From DAOTWP01 sp034435675 (lineage in GTDB: Bacteria > Chloroflexota > Anaerolineae > Aggregatilineales > Phototrophicaceae), in NCBI GenBank assembly GCA_034435675.1, contig DAOTWP010000269.1, positions 1 through 14,961 on the forward strand: a DNA stretch of 14,961 nt. Direction: 5' to 3'. Shown here piece after piece: positions 6,367 through 13,352 of the stretch. How positions within the stretch are numbered: position 1 is the first letter of the stretch; every line of letters starts with the position of its first letter. The position numbers were made by a program, and so were the translations under genes. The notes beneath the pieces are model-generated. The model had not been told where the DNA came from and searched no databases. It saw nothing but the letters and a program-made list of their open reading frames with translations.

Positions 6367-8168
6367 GATTCAAATACCTCGTAAATCCGCGTGTACTGCT
6401 CGCGCCCTTTGACCTTGATCGGGTCACGCTCCTCAAAGCGCACGCCCGCAAAATCGCGCGTAATTGTCTTATCCAGCAGGCTGCGTTCCAGATGCCGGCG
6501 CGTTTCTTCGCTGATGATGATCTGTCCCTGTCTGGCGTTTTCTTCCAGCCGTTTGGACAGGTTAATCGTGTCGCCAATCGCGGTGAAGTCGCGGCGGTTG
6601 CGGCTGCCCACGTTGCCCAGCGTGGCAACGCCCGTGTGCATGCCGATACGATAATAATGCGACGGAATGCCCAACTGCGCGTACATTGCGGCGAAGTGGC
6701 TGCGAATCAGCAGCGCGGTTTGCACAGCGCGCAGGGCATGGTCGTCCATCGGGTTCAACTGGCTGTTGAACAGCACCATGATTTCGTTACCCATGTACTT
6801 GTCAATCACGCCCTGTGTCTCATGGGCGACATCGGTTGCCACCGCGAGGAAGATATTCAGCTCATCCATGATCTGCGGCGGGCGCGTGCCGGGCGCAAAC
6901 GTACTCAACGGGCGCACATCCACAAAAATGCAGGTGACTTCGCGCCGTTCGCCGCCCAGCGCCAGATTCGAGATTACATCAATGTTGCGGACCAATGCCG
7001 GGGGCAGGTAGCGGCTCATGATGTCCAGTTCTTCTTCGCGCTGGCGCTGCTCGGTCAGGTCGTCCACCACCATTGCCACGCCCTGAATGGTCTTTTCGGC
7101 ATCGAGCAGCGGGCTGAACTTGATATTCAGCGAGAGCCTGCCGCGCGCCGCGACTTCCAGTTCGGCATCCAGCGCATGATTTTCGCCCGCGGTCTTGACT
7201 TTTTCAAACACATCGTCCAGTTCATCAGATGGTACGGGCAGCACCCGCCGCACCGGGCTGCCGATCAGGGTTTCTGCCCCCTGATCCAGAATCAACTGGG
7301 CGGCGCGATTGGTCATCACCACCTGGTCGGCGGCATCCGTGGTCATAATACCCGACCCCACCGAGGAAAACACGTTGTCCATCAGGTCGCGCAGCTCGGT
7401 GATCTGCGCCAGCGTGGTCTGGATGCTGGCATAGAGCCGCGCATTTTCGATGGCAACCGCCGCCTGATTGGCGAAAGCCGTCAGCAGCGTGACCTCGCGT
7501 TCGCCAAAAATGCCCGCGCGCAGGCGGTTGTCCACATACACGGCGCCAATCACGCGGTCACGGTAGATCAGCGGCACACAGACGACAGAGCGCAGCGACA
7601 ACTGCGCGATGCTCATGTTGTCCTGCATACGCGGGTCTTTGTAGGCGTTGTCTGCCCGCAGCGGTGTGCCGGTTTCGATCACATCGCGCAGAATCGTCTG
7701 GCTGACCTGCCCGCGCGGATCCGGCACCGGGCTGCCCGTGATGTCGCGTGCCAGCCGGTAATCGAGTTCTTCTTCGTGGTCGGTGCGCAGCATGATAAAG
7801 CCGCGTTCTGCGCCAGTCAGGTTGATGACCTCGCTCATCGCCCGCGTCAGCACTTCGTCCAGATTCAGCGATGTGTTAATCAGGGCGGAGGTTTGCGCCA
7901 GTGAACGCAGCTGCCCCAGCTCGGTGCGCTCGTCCAGAATGCTGTGTTCCAGCCCGTCGAGATCCTGCTGCAAGGCGGCAATGCTTTCCAGAATGCCTGG
8001 CGGCAGGTCGCGCTGGCGGCGCAGCAGGATCGCGCGCTGGTTGTTGAGCGATTGGGCAACTTCGCTGAGCATGTCGCGCAGGCGGCGCAGTTCTTCGATT
8101 GCCGGAAGGGATGCCGGCGACTGCGGATGATTGGTATTTTGCATAAGGATGTTCTCTGAGCATGACAT
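6363..8168 (-). CDS. GAF-PAS class III nucleotide cyclase, C2-like (transition-state residues intact, one metal Asp lost)
   Basis: The 601-residue protein has the same architecture as its downstream neighbour: coiled coil (about 22-90), GAF (about 100-247; LTGAERGFIMLRT, AFANQAAVAIENARLYA), PAS (about 258-375) and a class III cyclase domain (about 405-580). D417 (FVDVRPL), K457, T529, N536 and R540 (FTAIGDTINLSKRLEENA) are present. Thr at 529 is typical of class IIIb cyclases. The second metal Asp is replaced by N461 (DKYMGN; AAC at 6786-6788). It can therefore offer the base-binding and transition-state half but only a crippled metal half. ATG 8168 has no clear Shine-Dalgarno; ATG 8144 (MQNTNHPQ) is an alternative start and would leave a 30-40 nt leader after the -10 at 8185-8190. 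First gene of the four-gene minus-strand operon. Confidence 0.9.
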   Translation of the reverse strand: MSCSENILMQNTNHPQSPASLPAIEELRRLRDMLSEVAQSLNNQRAILLRRQRDLPPGILESIAALQQDLDGLEHSILDERTELGQLRSLAQTSALINTSLNLDEVLTRAMSEVINLTGAERGFIMLRTDHEEELDYRLARDITGSPVPDPRGQVSQTILRDVIETGTPLRADNAYKDPRMQDNMSIAQLSLRSVVCVPLIYRDRVIGAVYVDNRLRAGIFGEREVTLLTAFANQAAVAIENARLYASIQTTLAQITELRDLMDNVFSSVGSGIMTTDAADQVVMTNRAAQLILDQGAETLIGSPVRRVLPVPSDELDDVFEKVKTAGENHALDAELEVAARGRLSLNIKFSPLLDAEKTIQGVAMVVDDLTEQRQREEELDIMSRYLPPALVRNIDVISNLALGGERREVTCIFVDVRPLSTFAPGTRPPQIMDELNIFLAVATDVAHETQGVIDKYMGNEIMVLFNSQLNPMDDHALRAVQTALLIRSHFAAMYAQLGIPSHYYRIGMHTGVATLGNVGSRNRRDFTAIGDTINLSKRLEENARQGQIIISEETRRHLERSLLDKTITRDFAGVRFEERDPIKVKGREQYTRIYEVFES

Positions 8169-8184
8169 TTTGTTAATGTGTTGT

Positions 8185-8190
8185 ATTGTA
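8185..8190 (-). promoter_or_regulatory. Candidate -10 box for the cyclase operon
   Basis: On the minus strand TACAAT (8190 to 8185) lies in an AT-rich stretch 17 nt upstream of ATG 8168. No good -35 is visible at 16-18 nt. It is the best -10 candidate in the 161-nt gap between mutY and the operon. Confidence 0.35.
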
Positions 8191-8305
8191 CACCCATCGA
8201 ATAATGGATGCTGCGACGAATCCGTGAATTTTGTGGGAATTTCCTTTAATTTTGGGCAGATTTGCGTTAAGAAGCAGGCGCTGCCGGCGGCAGTGTCGGG
8301 CAGTC

Positions 8306-8351
8306 GCTAGAGCAGCATCTCCCGGCGGGCTAGAGCAGCATCTCCCGACGG
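8306..8351. repeat. Tandem 23-bp duplication across the mutY stop codon
   Basis: Two adjacent 23-bp units (8306-8328 and 8329-8351), both beginning gctagagcagcatctcccg, differ at one base (cggcgg versus cgacgg). The second unit contains the last codons and the stop codon of mutY. The first is a duplicate lying just beyond the stop. Confidence 0.9.
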
Positions 8352-9442
8352 GCACGCAGCGCGGCAAGCACTTCGCGGTCTGCTTTGCCAAAGCTGTAGT
8401 GTGTCTGCGCCAGCAGGTCTGCCTCGTTGACCCACGCGAAATCATGCACCCCCAGCCGCTGCGGTTCGCCGCCGGTGTGCTGGCACACAAACGTATGCAG
8501 CGTGATCTTAAAATGCGTGAAGGCATGTTTGACGACCACGAACAGCGCGCCCACGTCGACCTCAATCGCCAGTTCCTCGCGCAGTTCACGGCGCAAACAT
8601 TCGGGCAGCGTTTCGCCTGGCTCCTGTTTGCCGCCGGGGAACTCCCACAAGCCGCCCAGCAGACCTTCGGGCGGGCGCTGGGCAATCAGAATCCGTCCGT
8701 CTGCCCCGCGAATAATCCCTGCGGTCACATCGTAATGCGGTGTGGCGGCTTTTTTCGCCTTGACCGGGCGCTGCGTCTGGGTCCCGGCGGCACAGGCGCG
8801 GCAGTGCGCCCGCAGCGGGCACGCGGCACACAGCGGCTTGCGCGGTTTACAGACGGTGCGCCCCAGTTCCATCAACGCCTGATTATAATCGCCGGGACGT
8901 TCGGGCGGCACCCACGCCTCTGCCAGCGCCCACAGGTGTGCCAGTACGGCGGGCTGGGTGATGTCGTCGGGCAGGTCCGTCAGGCGGGCAAAGATACGCA
9001 TGACGTTACCGTCCAGCACGGGCGTGACTGCGCCATAGGCAATGCTGGCAATTGCCCCGGCAGTGTAGCGTCCGATGCCGGGCAGTTCGCGCAGTCCTGC
9101 GGCGGTGTCAGGAAAACGCCCGCCGTAACGTTCGACAACAAGCTGTGCAGTTTTGTGCAGATTGCGCGCCCTGCTATAATAGCCCAGACCTTCCCACAGT
9201 TTGAGCACTGCGCTCAGCGGCGCTGTGGCAAGCCGTTCAACCTGCGGGTACGCTTCCAGAAAGCGCGTATAATAAGCCTTAACGGTTTCGACCTGCGTTT
9301 GCTGCAACATGATTTCGGACAGCCAAATGCGATACGGATCACGCGAGGCGCGCCAGGGCAGCGGCGCGGCATGCTGGTCGTACCAGTGGAGCAGGTCGGC
9401 GGCAAATTCAGCAGGCATATTCGCAGGCATAAACGCAGTCAT
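8330..9442 (-). CDS. mutY: A/G-specific adenine DNA glycosylase MutY with complete C-terminal Nudix box
   Basis: MutY removes adenine mispaired with 8-oxoguanine in base-excision repair. From ATG 9442 the product has 370 residues, a usual MutY length. The HhH-GPD domain has the catalytic Glu E43 (LSEIMLQQTQVETV), a helix-hairpin-helix LPGIGRYTAGA (120-130) and the catalytic Asp D144 (VLDGNVMRIFAR). A [4Fe-4S] cluster loop follows with C198, C205, C208 and C214 (C-x6-C-x2-C-x5-C). The C-terminal Nudix_4 domain holds a near-perfect Nudix box at 271-293 (GGKQEPGE, RRELREELAI). The open frame extends 22 codons further upstream, but AAAGGTGAT directly before ATG 9442 matches the 16S tail, so that start is preferred. 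Transcribed alone, divergent from the SLOG gene. A 23-bp duplication covers its stop codon. Confidence 0.95.
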   Translation of the reverse strand: MTAFMPANMPAEFAADLLHWYDQHAAPLPWRASRDPYRIWLSEIMLQQTQVETVKAYYTRFLEAYPQVERLATAPLSAVLKLWEGLGYYSRARNLHKTAQLVVERYGGRFPDTAAGLRELPGIGRYTAGAIASIAYGAVTPVLDGNVMRIFARLTDLPDDITQPAVLAHLWALAEAWVPPERPGDYNQALMELGRTVCKPRKPLCAACPLRAHCRACAAGTQTQRPVKAKKAATPHYDVTAGIIRGADGRILIAQRPPEGLLGGLWEFPGGKQEPGETLPECLRRELREELAIEVDVGALFVVVKHAFTHFKITLHTFVCQHTGGEPQRLGVHDFAWVNEADLLAQTHYSFGKADREVLAALRARREMLL

Positions 9443-9463
9443 AATCACCTTTTTGAGAGCGCG

Positions 9464-9534
9464 GCATACCGCGTTCTGGCGCAGAATGCAGCGGACAATG
9501 CCCCTCATTCTGCCCCAGCTAACAGGCGGTATGC
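9464..9534. repeat. Long imperfect inverted repeat between divergent mutY and SLOG genes
   Basis: Outer arms gcataccgc (9464-9472) and gcggtatgc (9526-9534) are perfect 9-nt complements. Inner arms gcagaatg (9481-9488) and cattctgc (9506-9513) are perfect 8-nt complements. Between them gtt and ctgg also pair with two small bulges. The result is a hairpin of about 24 pairs with a 17-nt loop. It lies in the mutY leader region, 22 nt upstream of its start codon, and could be a leader hairpin, a binding site or a small mobile repeat. Confidence 0.6.
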
Positions 9535-9662
9535 AAATCAGGCAGCACAGTGGCGCAGGTCCGTTGGCAGGGTGGGCGCGTCCGGCGTCCCCCCCGCGCG
9601 GGAAATTGGCTTTACCGACACTCTCGACAAGCCCGTCAGATGCCTAAGGGGGCGCAAAGGCG

Positions 9663-10511
9663 ATGGATGCAGGATTTTTGCTGGTGATCGTCGTGGTAGC
9701 AGTCGCAGCCGTCGGCTTGCTGGCGCTGCTGGCATACTGGAATTTGCCCGGACGTCCCTTCCAGATTGAATTTGACCGGCAGCACCGGGCACGCGCCATT
9801 CACGCCGCCCAGAACAGCGATGCCGCAGAACTGGCGTACAGTCTGGGTTTCCGCGAGTTCGCCCCGACCATCTTTATGACCGGGGGGGCGGGGCAGATGA
9901 CGCCGGAAGACATCGCGCTGGTGAGCCAGATTATCGAGGAAGGCATCGCCCGTTTTGCGCAGGACAAAGGCGCGGTGGTGGTGGACGGCGGCACAGACGC
10001 GGGGATCATGCAGATGATTGCGGAGGCACGCCTCAAACACGGCTACACCTTTCCGCTGGTTGGGGTTGCCCCTGCCGGGCGCATCAGCTACCCCGGACAC
10101 GAAAACAGCGCCGGGGATGCCCGCTTGCAGCGTGGGCATTCACATTTCATCCTGGTGGCAGGCGACCAGTGGGGCGACGAGTCCGAAACGATTGTGCGCA
10201 TCACCCACGTGCTGTCTGGCGCGGGGCGCAAACCGGCATTCGGCATTCTGATTAACGGCGGGCAGATTGCCCGGCAGGATGTTTTTCTGGCGACCACGCA
10301 GGATCTTAACCTGCCGATTATTGTGCTGGAAGGCAGTGGGCGCTTTGCCGACGAGCTGGCTACCGCCAAACGTACCGGGCGGGCGGATCAATCCATGCTG
10401 CGCGCGATTGTCGAACGCGGCGATATTCAACTGGTTGCCACCACCGACGGACCGGAAGGCCTGCGCGACAGGATGGCGACCTTTTTTCTGGGCTGGCAGC
10501 GAGGCAAGTGA
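9663..10511 (+). CDS. Membrane-anchored TRPM-type SLOG (LSDAT) domain protein
   Basis: The 282-residue product starts with one transmembrane helix (about 5-26, Val/Ala/Leu-rich) followed by a basic stretch (DRQHRARA), predicting N-out/C-in topology with a cytoplasmic domain. Residues about 65-270 resemble the SLOG fold found in TRPM channels and their prokaryotic relatives: FMTGGAGQM (72-79), VVVDGGTDAGIMQMIAEA (105-122), PLVGVAP, HSHFILVAGDQWGDESE, FGILINGG and IIVLEGSGRFADELA. The glycine-rich loops and GSGRxAD are hallmarks of this Rossmann-like family, which is predicted to bind nucleotide-derived ligands. No pore region is present. ATG 9663 is preceded by AAGGGGG (9646-9652) at 10 nt. 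Its stop overlaps the ATG of the TPR gene by one base, so the two are translationally linked. Ligand and activity are unknown. Confidence 0.8.
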   Translation: MDAGFLLVIVVVAVAAVGLLALLAYWNLPGRPFQIEFDRQHRARAIHAAQNSDAAELAYSLGFREFAPTIFMTGGAGQMTPEDIALVSQIIEEGIARFAQDKGAVVVDGGTDAGIMQMIAEARLKHGYTFPLVGVAPAGRISYPGHENSAGDARLQRGHSHFILVAGDQWGDESETIVRITHVLSGAGRKPAFGILINGGQIARQDVFLATTQDLNLPIIVLEGSGRFADELATAKRTGRADQSMLRAIVERGDIQLVATTDGPEGLRDRMATFFLGWQRGK

Positions 10512-12094
10512 TGATGCAAACGACAGGCGCACACGGTGATAAGTCGTTGGAAGATCCTGCGATCAGCGCTTGTGTAGTCGGGGAGCGTTTCAGACTCTTC
10601 CCGATACGAGCCGTTAACCGGTTTCAGGGGGGGTTCTGGCTGCCGCGCTGTTTACCAGCGCGCACGCTGGCGCAGTTGGTCACCGCTGTGCTGCTGGCTG
10701 CTGCCGTGCTGGTGGGGGGCACGCCCGCCCGCGCCCAGGACAACACGCCCCCCCCTGCCCCCACCGCAGATCCCGCAGCGCTGGCAACCCAGGCAGCGGC
10801 GGATGTGGCACTGGCAGAAGACCTGAACAACCGTGCCGATACCGCGCTGGGCTATGCCTATGATCTGTTCGGACTGTTTGAGGGCATCACGGCAATTATC
10901 GGGTTGGCAATTCCGGTGATTATCGGTGTAGGCGGTTTTATCGGCTTCCGGCGCATTTTGCAGGCAGAAGGCGAAGTAAAAGGGGCGCAGCAGCGGCTGG
11001 ATTCTGTGCGCGAACGCTTCGAGCAGGAAATGCAGGCACGCCAGCGCGAACTGGACGCGCTGCAAAAACAACTGCTGGTCGTCGCCGAGGAACAGCGCCA
11101 GCGCAGCGCGCGTGCCACGCTGGCACAGGCGCTGCTGCCGATTGGCGAGCGCCAGTACCGCGCCAAAGACTTCACCGGCGCCATCAACACCTACCAGCGC
11201 GCCCTCGAACTCGATCTTGATAACCCCAATACCCATTACCGCCTGGGGTATGTCTATGTGCAAAGCGGCATGCTGGACAAAGCGGAGAGTCATCTTCAGC
11301 GCGCGCTGGAAATTGACACGCAGTTCGCCCCGGCGCTGGCAACCCTGGGCTATGTTTACCGCCGCATCGGCGAAAAAATGGACGAGGGCATGGAACGCAG
11401 CCAGATACTCAACCGCGCCGAAAGCTACCTGCTGGAAGCGCTGAAGATTTCGCCGCGGCTGGTGGACGACGATGGCGAGTCGTGGTGGGGGTCGCTGGGC
11501 GGCTTGTATCGCCGGCGTGGGCAGGTGGATCAGGCGATTCATGCTTACGATCAGGCTTCCACCGTTACGCCGCAGTCTTCCTACCCCTTCAGCAACCTTG
11601 CCCTGCTCTACGTACAAAAGCGCGACCGCGCCGGGATGCTGCGCACGTACAAGCGCGTTGAACAACTGGCACTGGCGGAAGTGCAGGCAGACGTAGACAA
11701 CTACTGGGCATATTCCGATCTGCTCACGTCACGGATGGCGCTGGGCAAGTATGCCGACGCCGAGCTGACGCTGGAGCAGGTGTTCGATACCACGCCGAAG
11801 GATTCGCCCTATGTGCTGGACATGCTGGTGGATACGCTTTCACGGCTGAAAGAAGCGCTGGATGGGGACGCGACCAACGAGGGCAAGCAGATCAACAGCG
11901 TGATCGCCCGCATCCGCGAATTTCAGGGCAGCACCCCTAAGCGTGTCACAGGAGAACACGAAGCAGTGAGCGACGACAGCGGCGGCGACGACAACAATGG
12001 CGACAAAGCCGCGCCTGGCAGCGAGGATGGCAAGGCGAGCAACGGCACAGGCGGCGGTGAAACCGCAGATGGCGGCGGCAGCGCGCCAGTCTGA
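10511..12094 (+). CDS. Membrane TPR-repeat protein, partner of the SLOG protein
   Basis: The 527-residue product has a long N-terminal segment with a signal-like hydrophobic stretch (about 52-70, ending TPARAQD), a short Pro/Ala-rich extracytoplasmic part, a second transmembrane helix (about 126-146, followed by FRRI), a charged coiled coil (about 152-205) and at least four TPR-like units (about 210-430; for example FTGAINTYQRALELDLDN and LDKAESHLQRALEIDTQF). It ends in an acidic Gly/Ser/Asn-rich disordered tail (about 480-527). The positive-inside pattern places coiled coil and TPRs in the cytoplasm, the side of the SLOG domain. ATG 10511 is chosen because GAGG (10501-10504) sits 6 nt upstream; GTG 10508 and ATG 10514 are alternatives. 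A long segment before the signal-like stretch is unusual, so it may be a first membrane anchor rather than a cleaved signal. TPRs suggest a scaffold role; no catalytic motif is seen. Confidence 0.8.
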   Translation: MMQTTGAHGDKSLEDPAISACVVGERFRLFPIRAVNRFQGGFWLPRCLPARTLAQLVTAVLLAAAVLVGGTPARAQDNTPPPAPTADPAALATQAAADVALAEDLNNRADTALGYAYDLFGLFEGITAIIGLAIPVIIGVGGFIGFRRILQAEGEVKGAQQRLDSVRERFEQEMQARQRELDALQKQLLVVAEEQRQRSARATLAQALLPIGERQYRAKDFTGAINTYQRALELDLDNPNTHYRLGYVYVQSGMLDKAESHLQRALEIDTQFAPALATLGYVYRRIGEKMDEGMERSQILNRAESYLLEALKISPRLVDDDGESWWGSLGGLYRRRGQVDQAIHAYDQASTVTPQSSYPFSNLALLYVQKRDRAGMLRTYKRVEQLALAEVQADVDNYWAYSDLLTSRMALGKYADAELTLEQVFDTTPKDSPYVLDMLVDTLSRLKEALDGDATNEGKQINSVIARIREFQGSTPKRVTGEHEAVSDDSGGDDNNGDKAAPGSEDGKASNGTGGGETADGGGSAPV

Positions 12095-12120
12095 ACCCTT
12101 GCCACCCCGGCGCACTGGCT

Positions 12121-12152
12121 GCGGGCGGACGACTGCGTAGCGTGCCGCCCGC
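12121..12152 (+). terminator. GC-rich hairpin after the TPR gene
   Basis: gcgggcgg (12121-12128) and ccgcccgc (12145-12152) form a perfect 8-bp stem, extendable by two pairs with one bulge, 26 nt after the stop codon. No T-tract follows, so termination is only suggested. Confidence 0.35.
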
Positions 12153-12230
12153 TGGCAGCGCAACTGACATATCCGCAGCAGATCGTTCGGTGAATCCAGA
12201 AGACTCGCGCGCATTGTGGTTTGCCCCCGG

Positions 12231-12259
12231 TTGTCGCCCATCGTCACAACTGGTACACT
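12231..12259 (+). promoter_or_regulatory. Promoter of the pyruvate dehydrogenase-type operon
   Basis: TTGTCG (12231-12236) and TACACT (12254-12259) are spaced by 17 nt. The -10 is extended by TGG (TGGTACACT), matching the TGnTACACT promoter at 2269-2277. Transcription would begin near 12266, giving a leader of about 100 nt before ATG 12365. No riboswitch fold was recognised in that leader. Confidence 0.5.
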
Positions 12260-12364
12260 ATGCCTGTTGATGTGAAAGGGGCGATGCCGCGCACAGGAGC
12301 ATCCCGGCACAGGACGCTCGCGCAATTTCTGCGTGCGTGGTATCAAATACACTTGTGAGGCAAC

Positions 12365-13348
12365 ATGGCAGCAAAGCCAAAGCTGGATACTTTGCTGGAT
12401 TGGTACCGGCAAATGGTATTGATCCGCGAGTTTGAGGACACCTGCAACGCGCTGTATGCACAAAAGCGCATTACGGGCGTATATTTGCATCTCTACAGCG
12501 GGCATGAGGCAGTCGGCGTGGGTGCGCTCGGCGCGCTTGGTCCGCAGGATCATGTGATCACCGCTTACCGCGATCATGGCATTGCCCTGGCACGCGGTGT
12601 CAGTGCCAACGCCTGCATGGCAGAAATGATGGGTAAAAAGACCGGCACCAGCGGTGGCAAAGGCGGTTCGATGCATCTCGCCAGCCGCGAACAGCACTTC
12701 TGGGGCGGCTATGCGATTGTCGCCGGGCATCTGCCGCTGGCGGCGGGTATCGCGCTGGAATGCCGCTACAACGAAACCGGCGGGGTAGTGCTGTGCTTTA
12801 TTGGCGACGGCGCAACCAACAACGGTTACTTCCACGAAGCGCTCAACCTCAGCGCTGTCTGGGATCTGCCGGTAGTCTGGGTGATTGAAAATAACTTTGT
12901 CGGCATGGGTACCCGTGTGGAAGACGCCAGCGGGCAGCCGGAACTGCACAAACGCGCCATCGGCTATGGCATCAAGGATCTGGGGCGTGTGGACGGGCAG
13001 GATGTCCTCAAGGTGCATGAACTGGTCAGCAAAGGGGTGGAACACGCCCGTAAAACCGGACCCGTCCTGATCGAAGCGCTGACCTATCGCTACTTCGGGC
13101 ACGGCGTCTCTGACCGTTCCTACGACACACGCTTTTCCGACGAACTGCGCCAATACCGCGAGAACAAAGACCCGATCAACATCCTGCGGCGGCAGATTCT
13201 CAGCGAGGCAGCAGATGCCGAAAGCCAGCTTGCCGACCTGGAGGCACAGGCGCGCACCACGGTTGAGGAAGCGGTGCGTTTTGCCGACGAAAGCCCTGCC
13301 CCCGGCTATGCTGATCTGATCAATAATGTCTATGTGGAGGAGGCGTAA
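12365..13348 (+). CDS. pdhA: Pyruvate dehydrogenase-type E1 component, alpha subunit
   Basis: With the beta subunit this thiamine-diphosphate enzyme decarboxylates a 2-oxoacid and transfers the acyl group to the lipoyl arm of E2. The 327-residue product shows the E1 alpha fold: EFEDTCNALYAQKRITGVYLH, the AYRDHG segment, GGKGGSMH, the ThDP motif from GDG (147-149) to NN (176-177) and a conserved loop RYFGHGVSDRSYDTRF that retains a Ser. The sequence resembles acetyl-transferring pyruvate dehydrogenase and acetoin dehydrogenase alpha subunits, so pyruvate is the likeliest but not the only substrate. Start ATG 12365 has GAGG (12357-12360) 4 nt upstream and a promoter at 12231-12259. The beta gene follows after 4 nt. 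No lesions seen. Confidence 0.92.
   Translation: MAAKPKLDTLLDWYRQMVLIREFEDTCNALYAQKRITGVYLHLYSGHEAVGVGALGALGPQDHVITAYRDHGIALARGVSANACMAEMMGKKTGTSGGKGGSMHLASREQHFWGGYAIVAGHLPLAAGIALECRYNETGGVVLCFIGDGATNNGYFHEALNLSAVWDLPVVWVIENNFVGMGTRVEDASGQPELHKRAIGYGIKDLGRVDGQDVLKVHELVSKGVEHARKTGPVLIEALTYRYFGHGVSDRSYDTRFSDELRQYRENKDPINILRRQILSEAADAESQLADLEAQARTTVEEAVRFADESPAPGYADLINNVYVEEA
13336..13343 (+). promoter_or_regulatory. Ribosome binding site deciding the E1 beta start
   Basis: GGAGGAGG within the 3' end of the E1 alpha gene lies 9 nt before ATG 13353. It supports that start over the in-frame GTG at 13326, which would add nine residues overlapping the alpha gene. Confidence 0.8.
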
Positions 13349-13352
13349 CCCG

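Noticed and set aside
4645..6384. Plus-strand open frames of 347 and 230 codons
   Set aside because: Both are antisense to the downstream cyclase gene and have no family features.
6492..7904. 470-codon open frame on the plus strand
   Set aside because: It lies wholly antisense to the upstream GAF-PAS-cyclase gene, is rich in His/Arg/Gln/Ala as expected of an antisense shadow in GC-rich DNA, and shows no recognisable domain.
8278..8293. ctgcc/ggcag hairpin as mutY terminator
   Set aside because: The stem is only 5 bp and has no T-tract on the minus-strand side, so it is too weak to call.
8231..9769. 512-codon open frame on the plus strand
   Set aside because: It is antisense to mutY, which carries all MutY motifs, and runs across the divergent intergenic region into the SLOG gene in another frame.
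12348..12353. A second TACACT as -10 for the E1 alpha gene
   Set aside because: It lacks a TG extension and a -35 at 16-18 nt. Transcription would begin almost at the start codon, whereas a Shine-Dalgarno is present. The promoter at 12231-12259 is better.
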